NCBI GenBank assembly: GCA_900543415.1
Contig: UQRE01000031.1
Location: 1-31,166, forward strand
DNA: 31,166 bases
Origin: an uncultured Dorea sp.
Lineage (GTDB): Bacteria > Bacillota > Clostridia > Lachnospirales > Lachnospiraceae
Reading direction: 5' to 3'
The notes below the pieces were generated by a model, which did not search any database, had not been told where the DNA came from, and saw only the letters and a list, made by a program, of their open reading frames with translations. Positions 6,895-14,937 of the stretch are shown one piece after another; the stretch's first letter is position 1; each line of letters opens with the position of its first letter. The translations under genes and the position numbers were made by a program.

Positions 6895-7575
6895 ATGAAA
6901 AAGAGGCGGACAGCATCGGTGATTTTCGGAGTGATTCTTTTATGCCTGTTCATATTGCTGGCTTTCCATATGCGTCAGACAAAGGTTGTCTGTGTAGGCG
7001 ATAGTATCACGTATGGTTCCGGCGCGGGGAAATACCGGAAGACAAAGTCATATCCGGCAATCCTGCAGGAAAAGTTAGGAAGAAGATATCGTGTACGAAA
7101 TTATGGTCTTCGGGGAAGAACACTATTAGACTATGGAAATTTCCCTTATAAGGAAGAACCGGAATATAAGGAAACTCTGAAGGAAAAAGCGGATATATAT
7201 ATCATTATGCTTGGGACGAATGATTCTAAAGTTCGAAACTGGAATACAGAGGATTATAAAGAACAACTTCGCGCTTTTGTGGAGTCTTATCAAAGGATCA
7301 ATGACGAGGCGAAGATTTATCTTATGCAGCCGCCAAGGTGTTTTCCTGATGAAAAAACAGGAATTGTGAATTATAAGATCAAAGAGGATCTGATTGCCAC
7401 GGAGATATATAAAAGTGTGGCAGAGGTAGGGTTAGAGTGTGGAGCGACAGTTATTGACCTTTATGAGCTTACGAAGGATCACGGAGATTGGTTTGCAGAT
7501 GGCGTTCATCCGAATGTGAAAGGGTATGAAAGGATTGGCGGATACATTTACGAAGTCTTAAAAGAAACATTGTAA
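6895..7575 (+). CDS. Membrane-anchored SGNH/GDSL hydrolase
   Basis: The 226-residue protein begins with a basic stretch and one hydrophobic helix (residues about 8-24, uncleaved anchor or signal peptide). An SGNH hydrolase domain follows: block I GDS at 35-37 (nucleophile S37), block III GTND at 107-110, and the C-terminal D202-x-x-H205 (DGVHP). These give a complete Ser-Asp-His site for an esterase or lipase acting outside the membrane. The substrate is unknown; deacylation of cell-wall or host glycans is possible. The frame opens at 6880, but GAGGAGGG lies downstream of that ATG, so ATG 6895 is the start. Confidence 0.9.
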   Translation: MKKRRTASVIFGVILLCLFILLAFHMRQTKVVCVGDSITYGSGAGKYRKTKSYPAILQEKLGRRYRVRNYGLRGRTLLDYGNFPYKEEPEYKETLKEKADIYIIMLGTNDSKVRNWNTEDYKEQLRAFVESYQRINDEAKIYLMQPPRCFPDEKTGIVNYKIKEDLIATEIYKSVAEVGLECGATVIDLYELTKDHGDWFADGVHPNVKGYERIGGYIYEVLKETL

Positions 7576-7644
7576 TCTAGAAATGAATGTGCTAACATGG
7601 ACGTACTAAATAATAAAGATACTATACAGGTAGGAGAAATTGTT

Positions 7645-8226
7645 ATGAATTTTTTGGAAGAAAGAATTATAAAGGACGGTATTATTAAAGAAGGAAATGT
7701 ATTGAAAGTAGACAGTTTCTTGAATCATCAGATGGATATCGATCTGTTTAATGAAATAGGTAAAGAATTTAAGAGGAGATTTGAGGGAAAGAACATTAAT
7801 AAGATTCTTACGATCGAGGCATCAGGAATTGGGATTGCATGTATCGTAGCACAGTATTTTCATGCGCCTGTTGTATTCGCTAAGAAAACACAAAGTATCA
7901 ACTTAGAAGGTGAGATGTATGTGGCAGAAGTAGAGTCATTTACACATAAATGCAAGAATCAGGTGATTGTGGCACAGAAGTTTTTGAATGAAGACGATCA
8001 TGTGTTGATTTTGGATGACTTCCTTGCAAATGGATGTGCGCTTCAAGGATTGATTCAGATTGTGCAGTCCTCAGGTGCGACCATTGAAGGAATCGGAATT
8101 ACGATTGAAAAAGGTTTTCAGGCAGGCGGACGTATCATTCGAAATCTCGGATACCAGTTGGAGTCGTTGGCAATCGTTGAAAGTATGGATTGCGAGAAGG
8201 GAACAATCACGTTTAGAGAACAGTAG
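7645..8226 (+). CDS. xpt: Xanthine phosphoribosyltransferase
   Basis: Xpt converts xanthine and PRPP to XMP in purine salvage. The 193-residue protein has the family start (EERIIKDGIIKEGNVLKVDSFLNHQMD), the substrate segment TIEASGIGIA and the PRPP loop LILDDFLANG at 121-130. Length matches the usual 190-195. ATG 7645 has TAGGAGA eight bases upstream; the frame is open to an upstream ATG at 7597, but that has no ribosome site. No purine riboswitch is visible in the 69-bp gap before it. A strong terminator follows. Confidence 0.95.
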   Translation: MNFLEERIIKDGIIKEGNVLKVDSFLNHQMDIDLFNEIGKEFKRRFEGKNINKILTIEASGIGIACIVAQYFHAPVVFAKKTQSINLEGEMYVAEVESFTHKCKNQVIVAQKFLNEDDHVLILDDFLANGCALQGLIQIVQSSGATIEGIGITIEKGFQAGGRIIRNLGYQLESLAIVESMDCEKGTITFREQ

Positions 8227-8273
8227 AAGATAGCAGCGATAACAAGATAGAAATAAGATAAAAGCATGATATA

Positions 8274-8314
8274 AAAAAGATAGATCATATGATTGACATA
8301 TGGTCTATCTTTTT
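8274..8314. terminator. Bidirectional terminator between xpt and tRNA-Ser
   Basis: A 17-bp stem (8274-8290 with 8298-8314, one G-U pair) with a 7-nt loop is flanked by A and T runs. It fits termination of xpt on the plus strand and of tRNA-Ser on the minus strand. Confidence 0.85.
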
Positions 8315-8322
8315 ATGTGAAG

Positions 8323-8409
8323 CGGAGATGGTGGGATTCGAACCCACGCACCCCGGAGGGCCTATCGCATTTCGAGTGCGACCTCTTATGACCTCTTGAG
8401 TACATCTCC
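8323..8409 (-). tRNA. tRNA-Ser (anticodon CGA)
   Basis: On the minus strand the 87-nt sequence folds as a class II tRNA: acceptor GGAGATG/CATCTCC, anticodon stem TCGCA/TGCGA around CTCGAAA (anticodon CGA, reads UCG), a long variable arm, T arm GTGGG-TTCGAAT-CCCAC and discriminator G. The long variable arm confirms serine identity. CCA is not encoded. Confidence 0.93.
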
Positions 8410-8416
8410 TAACCTT

Positions 8417-8451
8417 TGTATTATAACACAAAGTAAAAGACCGGCGCAAGT
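8417..8451 (-). promoter_or_regulatory. Candidate promoter of tRNA-Ser
   Basis: On the minus strand a TATAAT box just upstream of the tRNA (about 8422-8417) lies 18 bp after TTGCGC, a weak -35 inside the loop of the hairpin at 8435-8467. The -10 is clear and the -35 is not. Confidence 0.4.
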
Positions 8452-8467
8452 GATTTGCCGGTCTTTT
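8435..8467. terminator. Strong hairpin upstream of tRNA-Ser
   Basis: AAAAGACCGGC (8435-8445) and GCCGGTCTTTT (8457-8467) form a perfect 11-bp stem around 11 nt. It has A and T flanks like a bidirectional terminator, yet no gene ends here on either strand. It overlaps the likely tRNA-Ser promoter. Confidence 0.65.
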
Positions 8468-8721
8468 GCTGGGGGATGAAAAATCTATGTAAATTGAAAG
8501 GATTGTTAGGCGAGGTCCGGCGGTCATACGTTAAAAATTATTAGCTTTCATATATCCGACGTCCTCTTTGATTTGATGATTTTATTATACATATGAATTG
8601 TGACGAGGATATGACGGAAGGTGGAAATGTTTATAAAGTTTCTTAAGAAAATCCAAAGAATATATTTACAAATGTTTGGAAATAGTAACATTGATATTGA
8701 ACACAGGAAATGAGGAATTTG
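8468..8721. other. Intergenic region before the hydrogenase-like gene
   Basis: No gene is visible here. The stretch is AT-rich toward its right end. I found no convincing -35/-10 pair. A GAGG ribosome site at 8712-8715 serves the next gene. I see no riboswitch-like fold by eye. Confidence 0.5.
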
Positions 8722-10005
8722 ATGAAATCTTTGGAAGATCTTTATAGGGATATTTTAGGTGGTAAAGTAAAGACGGATCAACCGCTGCCTGAAAATTATG
8801 ATCCGGCGCATCTTGACTGTCTGTTAAGACCGAAGGCATACGCACCGGTTGTGGTAAATAAGTCATGTCTTAAGTGCGAGGCGCAGGGAATAGAATATGA
8901 AAGAGCGTGTAGAAATAGTTGTATGTTTGATGCCATTAAAGAAGATGAGGATGGGAAGCTTCGAATAGAGCAAGACTTGTGTGCAGGATGTGAGGCTTGT
9001 GTGCGTGCGTGTAAGCAAGGGAGGCTCATTGCCAGTAAAGATGTGCTTCCGGCAATGCGCTCCGTGCGTAAAGCGAAAGGGAATGCGTATGCGCTTGTTG
9101 CACCGGCTTTTTTTGGACAGTTTGGGGAAGCGGTTACTGCGGGAAAATTAAGGAGCGCTTTCAAAGCGTTAGGTTTTAGTGGAATGGTAGAGGTTGCTTT
9201 ATTTGCCGATATTTTGACGCTCAAGGAAGCGTTGGAATTTGACAAGTATATTCAAGGCGAAGGAGATTTTCAGCTCACAAGCTGTTGCTGTCCGGTGTGG
9301 ATTGCTCTGATTCGCAATATGTACGAAGAACTGATGCCTCATGTTCCGGCGGCGGTTTCGCCTATGATTGCCTGTGGGCGGATGATTAAAAAACTTTATC
9401 CGGAAGCGGTTACGGTCTTTGTGGGACCGTGTTTAGCAAAGAAGAAAGAGTCGAGGGAGGAAGACGTACAAGGGGCAGTGGATTACGTGCTGACGTTTCA
9501 GGAAATGCAGGATATTTTTGAGGCAGCAGACATTCATTTAGAAGAAATGCCAGAAGATGAAAGAGAGCATGCTTCAAGAGCAGGAAGGCTGTATGCAAGA
9601 ACCGGAGGTGTCAGTGAAGCAGTGGCTTCCATGACACAGCAGCTTAGGTCAAAGAAGCCCCATGTGCGCTCAGAGCAAGCAGAAGGAACAAAAGCTTGCA
9701 TGGAAATGATACAAAGGATCAAAAAAGGAGAAACAAACGCCAACTTTTTTGAAGGCATGGGATGCATCGGAGGGTGTGTCGGAGGTCCCAAAACACTCAT
9801 AAAACAAGAAGAAGGACGTACCTATGTAGACGAATACGCAGAGGCGTCTTGTTATAAAACCCCTTTGGAGAATCCATACGTACGAAAAATGCTGGAAGAA
9901 CTGGGACTTAACACGATAGAAGAATTGATAGAAGATCCTATCTTAGAACGAGATTTTTCAAAAAAGGACAGGGGAAAATGCAATTTGGGACGTAGACTTT
10001 TGTAA
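8722..10005 (+). CDS. [FeFe]-hydrogenase-like protein with two 4Fe-4S sites (atypical clade)
   Basis: The 427-residue protein has ferredoxin-like Cys sets first (C49, C52, C63, C67, then C87, C90, C93, C97), followed by an H-cluster domain. The three signature loops are present but variant: L1 TSCCCPVW (186-193), L2 GPCLAKKKES (235-244) and L3 EGMGCIGGCVGG (344-355). The four cluster cysteines (C188, C237, C348, C352) are kept. Canonical enzymes have MPCxxKK and MACxGGCxxGGGQ, so this belongs to a divergent group (B or D type), whose members may be sensory or of uncertain catalysis. No HydEFG or partner subunit lies nearby. GAGG before ATG 8722 favours it over the ATG at 8710. Confidence 0.88.
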   Translation: MKSLEDLYRDILGGKVKTDQPLPENYDPAHLDCLLRPKAYAPVVVNKSCLKCEAQGIEYERACRNSCMFDAIKEDEDGKLRIEQDLCAGCEACVRACKQGRLIASKDVLPAMRSVRKAKGNAYALVAPAFFGQFGEAVTAGKLRSAFKALGFSGMVEVALFADILTLKEALEFDKYIQGEGDFQLTSCCCPVWIALIRNMYEELMPHVPAAVSPMIACGRMIKKLYPEAVTVFVGPCLAKKKESREEDVQGAVDYVLTFQEMQDIFEAADIHLEEMPEDEREHASRAGRLYARTGGVSEAVASMTQQLRSKKPHVRSEQAEGTKACMEMIQRIKKGETNANFFEGMGCIGGCVGGPKTLIKQEEGRTYVDEYAEASCYKTPLENPYVRKMLEELGLNTIEELIEDPILERDFSKKDRGKCNLGRRLL

Positions 10006-10024
10006 AAAGTCTACGTCCCAAATT
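9982..10024. terminator. 19-bp perfect hairpin spanning the hydrogenase stop codon
   Basis: Arms 9982-10000 and 10006-10024 are exact inverted copies of 19 bases around a 5-nt loop, and the TAA stop (10003-10005) sits in the loop. It lies between convergent genes, ten bases from the galT stop. It lacks a T-run, so it may act as a 3-prime-end stabiliser or bidirectional terminator. Confidence 0.65.
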
Positions 10025-10033
10025 ACGTTCAAA

Positions 10034-11524
10034 TTACAATGTTTCAATAAATTTCATGAAGGATTTTCTTCCTTCTTCTGTACATTTATACACGCCCGCG
10101 TCTTCTAATACGTGGGTGAAGACGATTCCGACTTCTTCTTTTAGAATATCCATGACATTTTCTTTTGTGATGGAATCGTATTTTGGAAGGAATCCGTCTA
10201 CCCAGTCTGCGTGTTTTACGATTTCTTCGTTGCTTCTGATGTCTTTGCCTTCTACGATGTAGTCAGCCAGAAGCTCCAGTTCGTTTTTCAGTCTTGCCGG
10301 AAGAACTGCAAGTCCCATGACTTCGATAAGTCCGATGTTTTCTTTTTTGATGTTATGGTACTGTGCGTGTGGGTGGTACAAGCCCAGTGGGTGTTCTTCG
10401 GTTGTGATGTTATTTCTAAGAGTCAGGTCAAGTTCGTAAATGTCGCCGACTTTTCTTGCGATCGGTGTGATCGTGTTGTGTGGCTCGCCATCTGTCTCTG
10501 CGAAGATAAATGCGTCTTCATCGGTGTAGCTTCTCCAGTTTTTAAGAACATGATCGGCAAGGTCGATCAGACGTTTTTCGTCTTTATGTCTGATTCTTAA
10601 GACAGATAATGGCCATTTTACAATACCGGCTTCCACATCTTCATATTCCGGAATGGTCACTTCTTTTTCAATTGGCGCTTTTGCCATGGCAAATGTATAA
10701 TGACCGCCTTGGAAATGGTCGTGGCTTAAAATGGAACCGCCAACAATCGGAAGATCCGCATTAGAGCCGAGGAAATAGTGCGGGAACTGTTTTACAAAAT
10801 CAAATAATTTGATAAATGCAGCCCGATCGATTTTCATTGGTACATGCTGCCCGTTAAATACGATACAGTGCTCATTGTAGTAAACGTACGGAGAATACTG
10901 GAATCCCCACTGGCTGTCGTTGATCGTAATCGGCATGATTCGGTGATTTTCACGGGCAGGATGGTTGACGCGTCCCGCGTATCCTTCGTTTTCTACACAG
11001 AGCTGACATTTTGGATATGTGCTTGCCTTTGCATTTTTCGCTGCTGCGATTGCTTTTGGATCTTTCTCAGGTTTGGACAAGTTGACGGTAATATCGATGA
11101 CTCCGTAAGGAGAATCAACGGTCCATTTCATATCTTTCTTTACGCGGTAACGGCGGATATAATCGCTGTCCTGACTAAGCTTATAGTAGTATTTGGTAGC
11201 CTCTTCCGGTGAAATGTCGTATTTTTCTTTGAATTCATGCTGAATCTGTGCCGGTCTTGGAAGCAGACAGTTCATAAGCTTTGTGTCAAAGAGATCGCGG
11301 TATACCACACTGTCTTCGATAAGACCGCGTGAAACTGCTTCGTCAAGAAGATTTTTTAAGATGTCTTCTAATTCAAGGTTTTCTGTATCAATTTCTGTAT
11401 CCTCATAATTATCTTCTTTGAAAATTTCTAAGAGAAGATTGGTTGTATAAATACGTTCGCATTCTGGAGTAAGTCCTGTCTGTATTCCGTATTCTACTAA
11501 TTTTTTAATATTTTCAAATAGCAT
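10034..11524 (-). CDS. galT: UDP-glucose--hexose-1-phosphate uridylyltransferase, class II
   Basis: GalT exchanges UMP between UDP-glucose and galactose-1-phosphate in the Leloir pathway. At 496 residues it is the long, Firmicute-type class II enzyme rather than the 350-residue E. coli type. The catalytic region reads GGSILSHDHFQGG with H268 and H270, and a CQLC pair (173-176) may bind metal. It is read after galK on the minus strand with a 39-bp gap and an AAGGAGA site. No galE or galM gene is in the window, so UDP-galactose recycling must be encoded elsewhere. Confidence 0.96.
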   Translation of the reverse strand: MLFENIKKLVEYGIQTGLTPECERIYTTNLLLEIFKEDNYEDTEIDTENLELEDILKNLLDEAVSRGLIEDSVVYRDLFDTKLMNCLLPRPAQIQHEFKEKYDISPEEATKYYYKLSQDSDYIRRYRVKKDMKWTVDSPYGVIDITVNLSKPEKDPKAIAAAKNAKASTYPKCQLCVENEGYAGRVNHPARENHRIMPITINDSQWGFQYSPYVYYNEHCIVFNGQHVPMKIDRAAFIKLFDFVKQFPHYFLGSNADLPIVGGSILSHDHFQGGHYTFAMAKAPIEKEVTIPEYEDVEAGIVKWPLSVLRIRHKDEKRLIDLADHVLKNWRSYTDEDAFIFAETDGEPHNTITPIARKVGDIYELDLTLRNNITTEEHPLGLYHPHAQYHNIKKENIGLIEVMGLAVLPARLKNELELLADYIVEGKDIRSNEEIVKHADWVDGFLPKYDSITKENVMDILKEEVGIVFTHVLEDAGVYKCTEEGRKSFMKFIETL

Positions 11525-11563
11525 AACATGTCTCCTTATATGAAAGTGTAAATAGATTCTTTT

Positions 11564-12733
11564 TTAGCTCAGTTTGTGTGCGCCGTCACCGATATCTACA
11601 ATGTAGAATTCTGCTTTGTGTCCGACTTTTTCTTCGTAAGCCTTACCGATTTCATTTACGAAGGTATCGGCGGTGTCATTTTTGATGATGCTAACAGTAC
11701 AGCCGCCGAATCCACCGCCTGTGATACGAGAACCAATAACGCCCGGCATAGCCTGAGCAAGATCGACCAAAATGTCGATTTCTTCGCAGGATACTTCATA
11801 GTCATTTTTCAAAGACTCGTGAGAAGCATTCATTAATTTCCCGAAGAGTTCGATGTTGTTATCTTTTAAGGCTTCTACGGCATGGATGGCACGCTGGTTC
11901 TCATATACGGCGTGTTTTGCGCGCAGTTGTCTTACCGGATCTTTGATTGCAGATTTGTGCGCTTCAAACTCTTCTTCTGTGAGATCGCCTAATGTTTTGA
12001 TGTCGGTCACTTCTTGAAGTTCCTTGAGAGCAGTTTCACATTCATTTCTGCGATCGTTATAAGCAGAGTCTACTAGGCTGTGTTTTACTTTACTGTTTGT
12101 GATAACGATTTTAGCATCCTCTAATTTCACAGGTGCGTACTCGTAAGATAACGTGTTTGTGTCGAGGAAGATTGCATGATCTTTTTTGCCCATAGCGCTG
12201 GCGAATTGATCCATGATTCCACAATTACATCCGTTAAAGTTATTTTCAGAATCCTGTCCGATGAGTGCGATATCAATCATAGACACATCTTCAAATCCGA
12301 AAGTATCTTTTAAAATAAGTCCGGTCAGAACTTCAAGAGAAGCAGAAGAGGATAGTCCGGAACCGTTCGGGATATCTCCGTAGATCAAAATGTCAAGTCC
12401 GTGTGTTAATTTGTGACCGCGTTTTTCAAATGCCCACATAACTCCCTTCGGATAGTTTGTCCAAGAAGCTTCTTTGTGTGGTACAAGATCGTCAAGATCT
12501 GTCTCAATTACACCAAGAGAACTAAAGTTCATAGAATAGAAGCGGAGCTTGCGATCCTCTCTGTTTTTCACGATTGCGTATGTACCAAGAGTCAAAGCGC
12601 AGGGAAATACATGACCTCCGTTATAATCTGTGTGCTCTCCTATCAGATTTACACGTCCCGGCGCAAAGTAAGCGCGGTAATCTTCTGTTTGTCCATAGAT
12701 TTCTTTGAATTTTTCTACTAATTTTGCTACCAT
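11564..12733 (-). CDS. galK: Galactokinase
   Basis: GalK phosphorylates galactose at C1 with ATP. The 389-residue GHMP kinase has the galactokinase signature GRVNLIGEHTDYNGG at 26-40, the ATP loop PNGSGLSSSASLEV at 122-135, the likely catalytic Asp D175 in NCGIMDQF, and the C-terminal GGGFGGC motif. GGAGAA eight bases before ATG 12733 fixes the start; the frame runs on to 12829 without another good site. It is the first gene of the galKT unit and is divergent from an AraC-type gene, its probable regulator. Confidence 0.96.
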   Translation of the reverse strand: MVAKLVEKFKEIYGQTEDYRAYFAPGRVNLIGEHTDYNGGHVFPCALTLGTYAIVKNREDRKLRFYSMNFSSLGVIETDLDDLVPHKEASWTNYPKGVMWAFEKRGHKLTHGLDILIYGDIPNGSGLSSSASLEVLTGLILKDTFGFEDVSMIDIALIGQDSENNFNGCNCGIMDQFASAMGKKDHAIFLDTNTLSYEYAPVKLEDAKIVITNSKVKHSLVDSAYNDRRNECETALKELQEVTDIKTLGDLTEEEFEAHKSAIKDPVRQLRAKHAVYENQRAIHAVEALKDNNIELFGKLMNASHESLKNDYEVSCEEIDILVDLAQAMPGVIGSRITGGGFGGCTVSIIKNDTADTFVNEIGKAYEEKVGHKAEFYIVDIGDGAHKLS

Positions 12734-12800
12734 TTTACAATTCTCCATTCTTTTTCTTGTATTTTTGTTGCAGGAACTCCTCCGTTGTCTTATGATTATA

Positions 12801-12829
12801 ATGATAATGAGAATTTGAACGTGATTCAA
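12801..12829 (-). promoter_or_regulatory. Likely galKT promoter
   Basis: On the minus strand TTGAAT (12829-12824) and TATCAT (12806-12801) are spaced by 17 bp, about 70 bp upstream of galK. The plus strand also has TATAAT at 12797-12802, facing araC. The control regions of the divergent genes therefore overlap. Confidence 0.5.
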
Positions 12830-12866
12830 TAAGAATATTGGAAGAAATTATAAGGATATTGAGGAA

Positions 12867-13742
12867 ATGCAGATAAATATAGAAAAAAACCAAAAAGAGA
12901 TCAAGGCGCATGGAAATTATAGCTTTCCTGTCAATGTAAGTGTAGAGAAAATTGAAGCTTATGAACAGGGAGCGTTTTTGTGGCATTGGCATCCAGAAAT
13001 AGAACTTACATGGATCATGTCCGGAGAAATGGAATACCGTGTGAATGATCAATCCTATTTATTGAAGAAAGACGAAGGCTTATTTGGAAACAGTAATACG
13101 CTGCACGCCGGATTCCGGCAAGGGAGCAAGGAATGTTCGTATTTATCAATTACCTTTCATCCTCGCTTCTTGTACGGGTATGATAACAGTGTGCTTCAGG
13201 AAAAGTATGTGGCGCCTGTCACAGAGGATGAACGGTGGCCGGCATTTAAATTAGAAAGAAATGTAGTGGGGCATCAGAGAATCTTAAAGTGGATGCAGGA
13301 AATTTATGAGATTTGGGAGAAACGTCCGTCGGATTATGAACTGGAGATCCATATTCGGTTGATGCAGATCTGGCAGAAGCTTTATCGCTATGTCACAAGA
13401 CAGCCGGAACAAGGGCAGATGAGCGGAGGACAGCTCTCGCGTTTGAGAGAAATGGTGGCGTATATGGAACAGCATTATAATCAAGAGATCAGTCTTGACG
13501 ATATTGCAGAACACGTAAATATATGTAAGAGTGAATGCTGCCGGTTTTTTAAAAAACATATGAATATGACGATTTTTGAGTATTTGATGTTTCTTCGGAT
13601 ACAAAAAAGCCTTCCTCTTTTGAAGGAAGGCGAAAGTGTCACGAAAACTGCCGGAATGGTAGGGTTCACAAGTCCGGCATATTTCGGACAGATTTTTAAA
13701 CGATATATGAAATGTACTCCGAAGGACTATCAGAAGAATTAA
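12867..13742 (+). CDS. AraC-family regulator, probably of galKT
   Basis: The 291-residue protein has an N-terminal cupin-type sugar-sensing domain (HWHPEIELTWIMSGEMEYRV, about 40-59, with H40 and H42) and a C-terminal pair of helix-turn-helix motifs (about 190-288; ISLDDIAEHVNICKSECCRFFKKHM and VTKTAGMVGFTSPAYFGQIFKRY). This is the usual activator layout. It is divergent from galK with 133 bp between start codons, so control of galactose use is the natural inference, though the inducer is not shown. Start ATG 12867 has GAGG directly upstream. A minus-strand terminator lies inside this gene at 13603-13631. Confidence 0.9.
   Translation: MQINIEKNQKEIKAHGNYSFPVNVSVEKIEAYEQGAFLWHWHPEIELTWIMSGEMEYRVNDQSYLLKKDEGLFGNSNTLHAGFRQGSKECSYLSITFHPRFLYGYDNSVLQEKYVAPVTEDERWPAFKLERNVVGHQRILKWMQEIYEIWEKRPSDYELEIHIRLMQIWQKLYRYVTRQPEQGQMSGGQLSRLREMVAYMEQHYNQEISLDDIAEHVNICKSECCRFFKKHMNMTIFEYLMFLRIQKSLPLLKEGESVTKTAGMVGFTSPAYFGQIFKRYMKCTPKDYQKN
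13603..13631 (-). terminator. Minus-strand terminator inside araC
   Basis: GCCTTCCT (13609-13616) and AGGAAGGC (13624-13631) form an 8-bp stem, and read on the minus strand it is followed by TTTTTT (13608-13603). This is a good intrinsic terminator for the opposing pdxK / S component / radical SAM transcript, whose last stop is at 13754. On the plus strand no U-tract follows, so araC itself is not stopped. Confidence 0.65.
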
Positions 13743-13753
13743 GATATCGGATA

Positions 13754-14350
13754 TTAACTGTATTTTCGAATCTTCAAAGGTACGCCAAGAGAAGCGGCGA
13801 GCTCTTTGCAGGCTGCAATCTGAGCTTTGGGAAGCACATCCACAATGGAGAGCTGAACAGAAGGGATTACCTTGTGCGCTTCTTTGGCAAATTTAAGCAT
13901 GGAAGGGAACGCATTTGAAAAGCGCGGTCTTGTTACTTTATTGTATTCTGCTTCCGAAGGAGCATTCAAGCTGATAGAAAGGGCGTCAACGATTCCCACA
14001 AGATCGGGGATAATGTCTCGGTCATGCTCCAGACATCCAAGACCATTGGTGTTGATGCGGATAGAGACACCATAGTTTTCCTTAGCATACTTTGCTGTCG
14101 CAAGAAGAACATCCAATCGGCAGGTGGGTTCTCCGTAGCCGCAATATACAAGTTCATCATATCCGGTGAAGTCAAAGGCATCCATAGCGGCTTTGATTTC
14201 TTCAGCGGAAGGATCTTCTTTGTGCCAGAGTGTTTCGGCGTCGCCGACACTATCTCTGTGGCTTCGAATGCAGAAGGTGCAGCTACAATTGCAGCGATTT
14301 GTAATATTTGCGTAAACTTGATTTTTGTAAGTGTATAAAATATCAGCCAT
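13754..14350 (-). CDS. TatD-associated radical SAM protein
   Basis: This 198-residue protein has the radical SAM cluster motif CNCSCTFC (C20, C24, C27 as CxxxCxxC, with an extra C22), a GYGEPT SAM-binding strand and an ISLNAPSEAEYNKVTRPRF segment. It resembles the short radical SAM proteins usually fused or linked to TatD-type hydrolases. Here no TatD gene is adjacent. It would cleave SAM to a radical in the cytoplasm; the substrate is unknown. It is third on a minus-strand unit after pdxK and an ECF S component, with AAAGGA before its ATG. A direct part in vitamin B6 metabolism is only a suggestion from position. Confidence 0.85.
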   Translation of the reverse strand: MADILYTYKNQVYANITNRCNCSCTFCIRSHRDSVGDAETLWHKEDPSAEEIKAAMDAFDFTGYDELVYCGYGEPTCRLDVLLATAKYAKENYGVSIRINTNGLGCLEHDRDIIPDLVGIVDALSISLNAPSEAEYNKVTRPRFSNAFPSMLKFAKEAHKVIPSVQLSIVDVLPKAQIAACKELAASLGVPLKIRKYS

Positions 14351-14394
14351 TTTTCATCATCCTTTCACTATTTCTTACAGATCCCGTTTGTCAA

Positions 14395-14916
14395 TTAAAG
14401 TGCGTATTTGGCTTTTAAATGTGTTTTTTCCAGTGCTCCGGCAAGTAGGAAGAAAAGAACCGCGCTTCCGCCGGATTGAATAACGCTGCCGGAAATGGAT
14501 GCAACCGGCGAGAGAAATGATCCAAACAGGATACCTTCTGCAAGATAATATCCGGTTGCAGAAATAGCGAGCGCTAAAAACGGAGCAATGATATTTCGCG
14601 TGTTCAGAATTTTTGTATTCTGACTTGTAAATGGAAGTGTGATCAGCATTTTAATGATGATCGTAGCCGGCGCCCACATTGGTGCTGTGAGAAGATCTGC
14701 AAGTCCGCCGCCAATAGCTGCCGCGGCAAGTGCATAAGGCCTTGGAAGAAGCACGGCTGCAATATAAATGAGCGCGTCGCCAAAATGAATATACCCTCCA
14801 TTTGCACCATAAGGTATGTGGCAGATATAAGCGGTCATCAATGTGATCATAGCCGCAAAAAGTCCGGTGAGAGTCATTCGAGCCGCAGAATTGGTTGTAG
14901 TATGAGTTACTTTCAT
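14395..14916 (-). CDS. ECF transporter S component, probably for vitamin B6
   Basis: The 173-residue protein has about six hydrophobic segments. It shows the S-component pattern: LTGLFAAMITLMTAYI near the start, GYIHFGDALIYIAAVLLPRPYALAAAAIGGGLADLL, and APATIIIKMLITLPF. S components capture a vitamin and use a shared energising module (EcfT and two ATPases), which is not in this window. It resembles the family annotated as TIGR04002. Because it lies 21 bp after the pyridoxamine kinase gene, the substrate is probably pyridoxine or another B6 vitamer. AAAGGAG precedes ATG 14916. Confidence 0.85.
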   Translation of the reverse strand: MKVTHTTTNSAARMTLTGLFAAMITLMTAYICHIPYGANGGYIHFGDALIYIAAVLLPRPYALAAAAIGGGLADLLTAPMWAPATIIIKMLITLPFTSQNTKILNTRNIIAPFLALAISATGYYLAEGILFGSFLSPVASISGSVIQSGGSAVLFFLLAGALEKTHLKAKYAL

Positions 14917-14937
14917 GATTGATCGTCTCCTTTCTAT

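Noticed and set aside
7576..7644. Purine riboswitch ahead of xpt
   Set aside because: The gap is only 69 bp and shows none of the conserved guanine-aptamer loops.
8285..8527. 80-codon minus-strand frame
   Set aside because: It runs through tRNA-Ser and its upstream hairpin; the reading frame is a by-product of the tRNA sequence.
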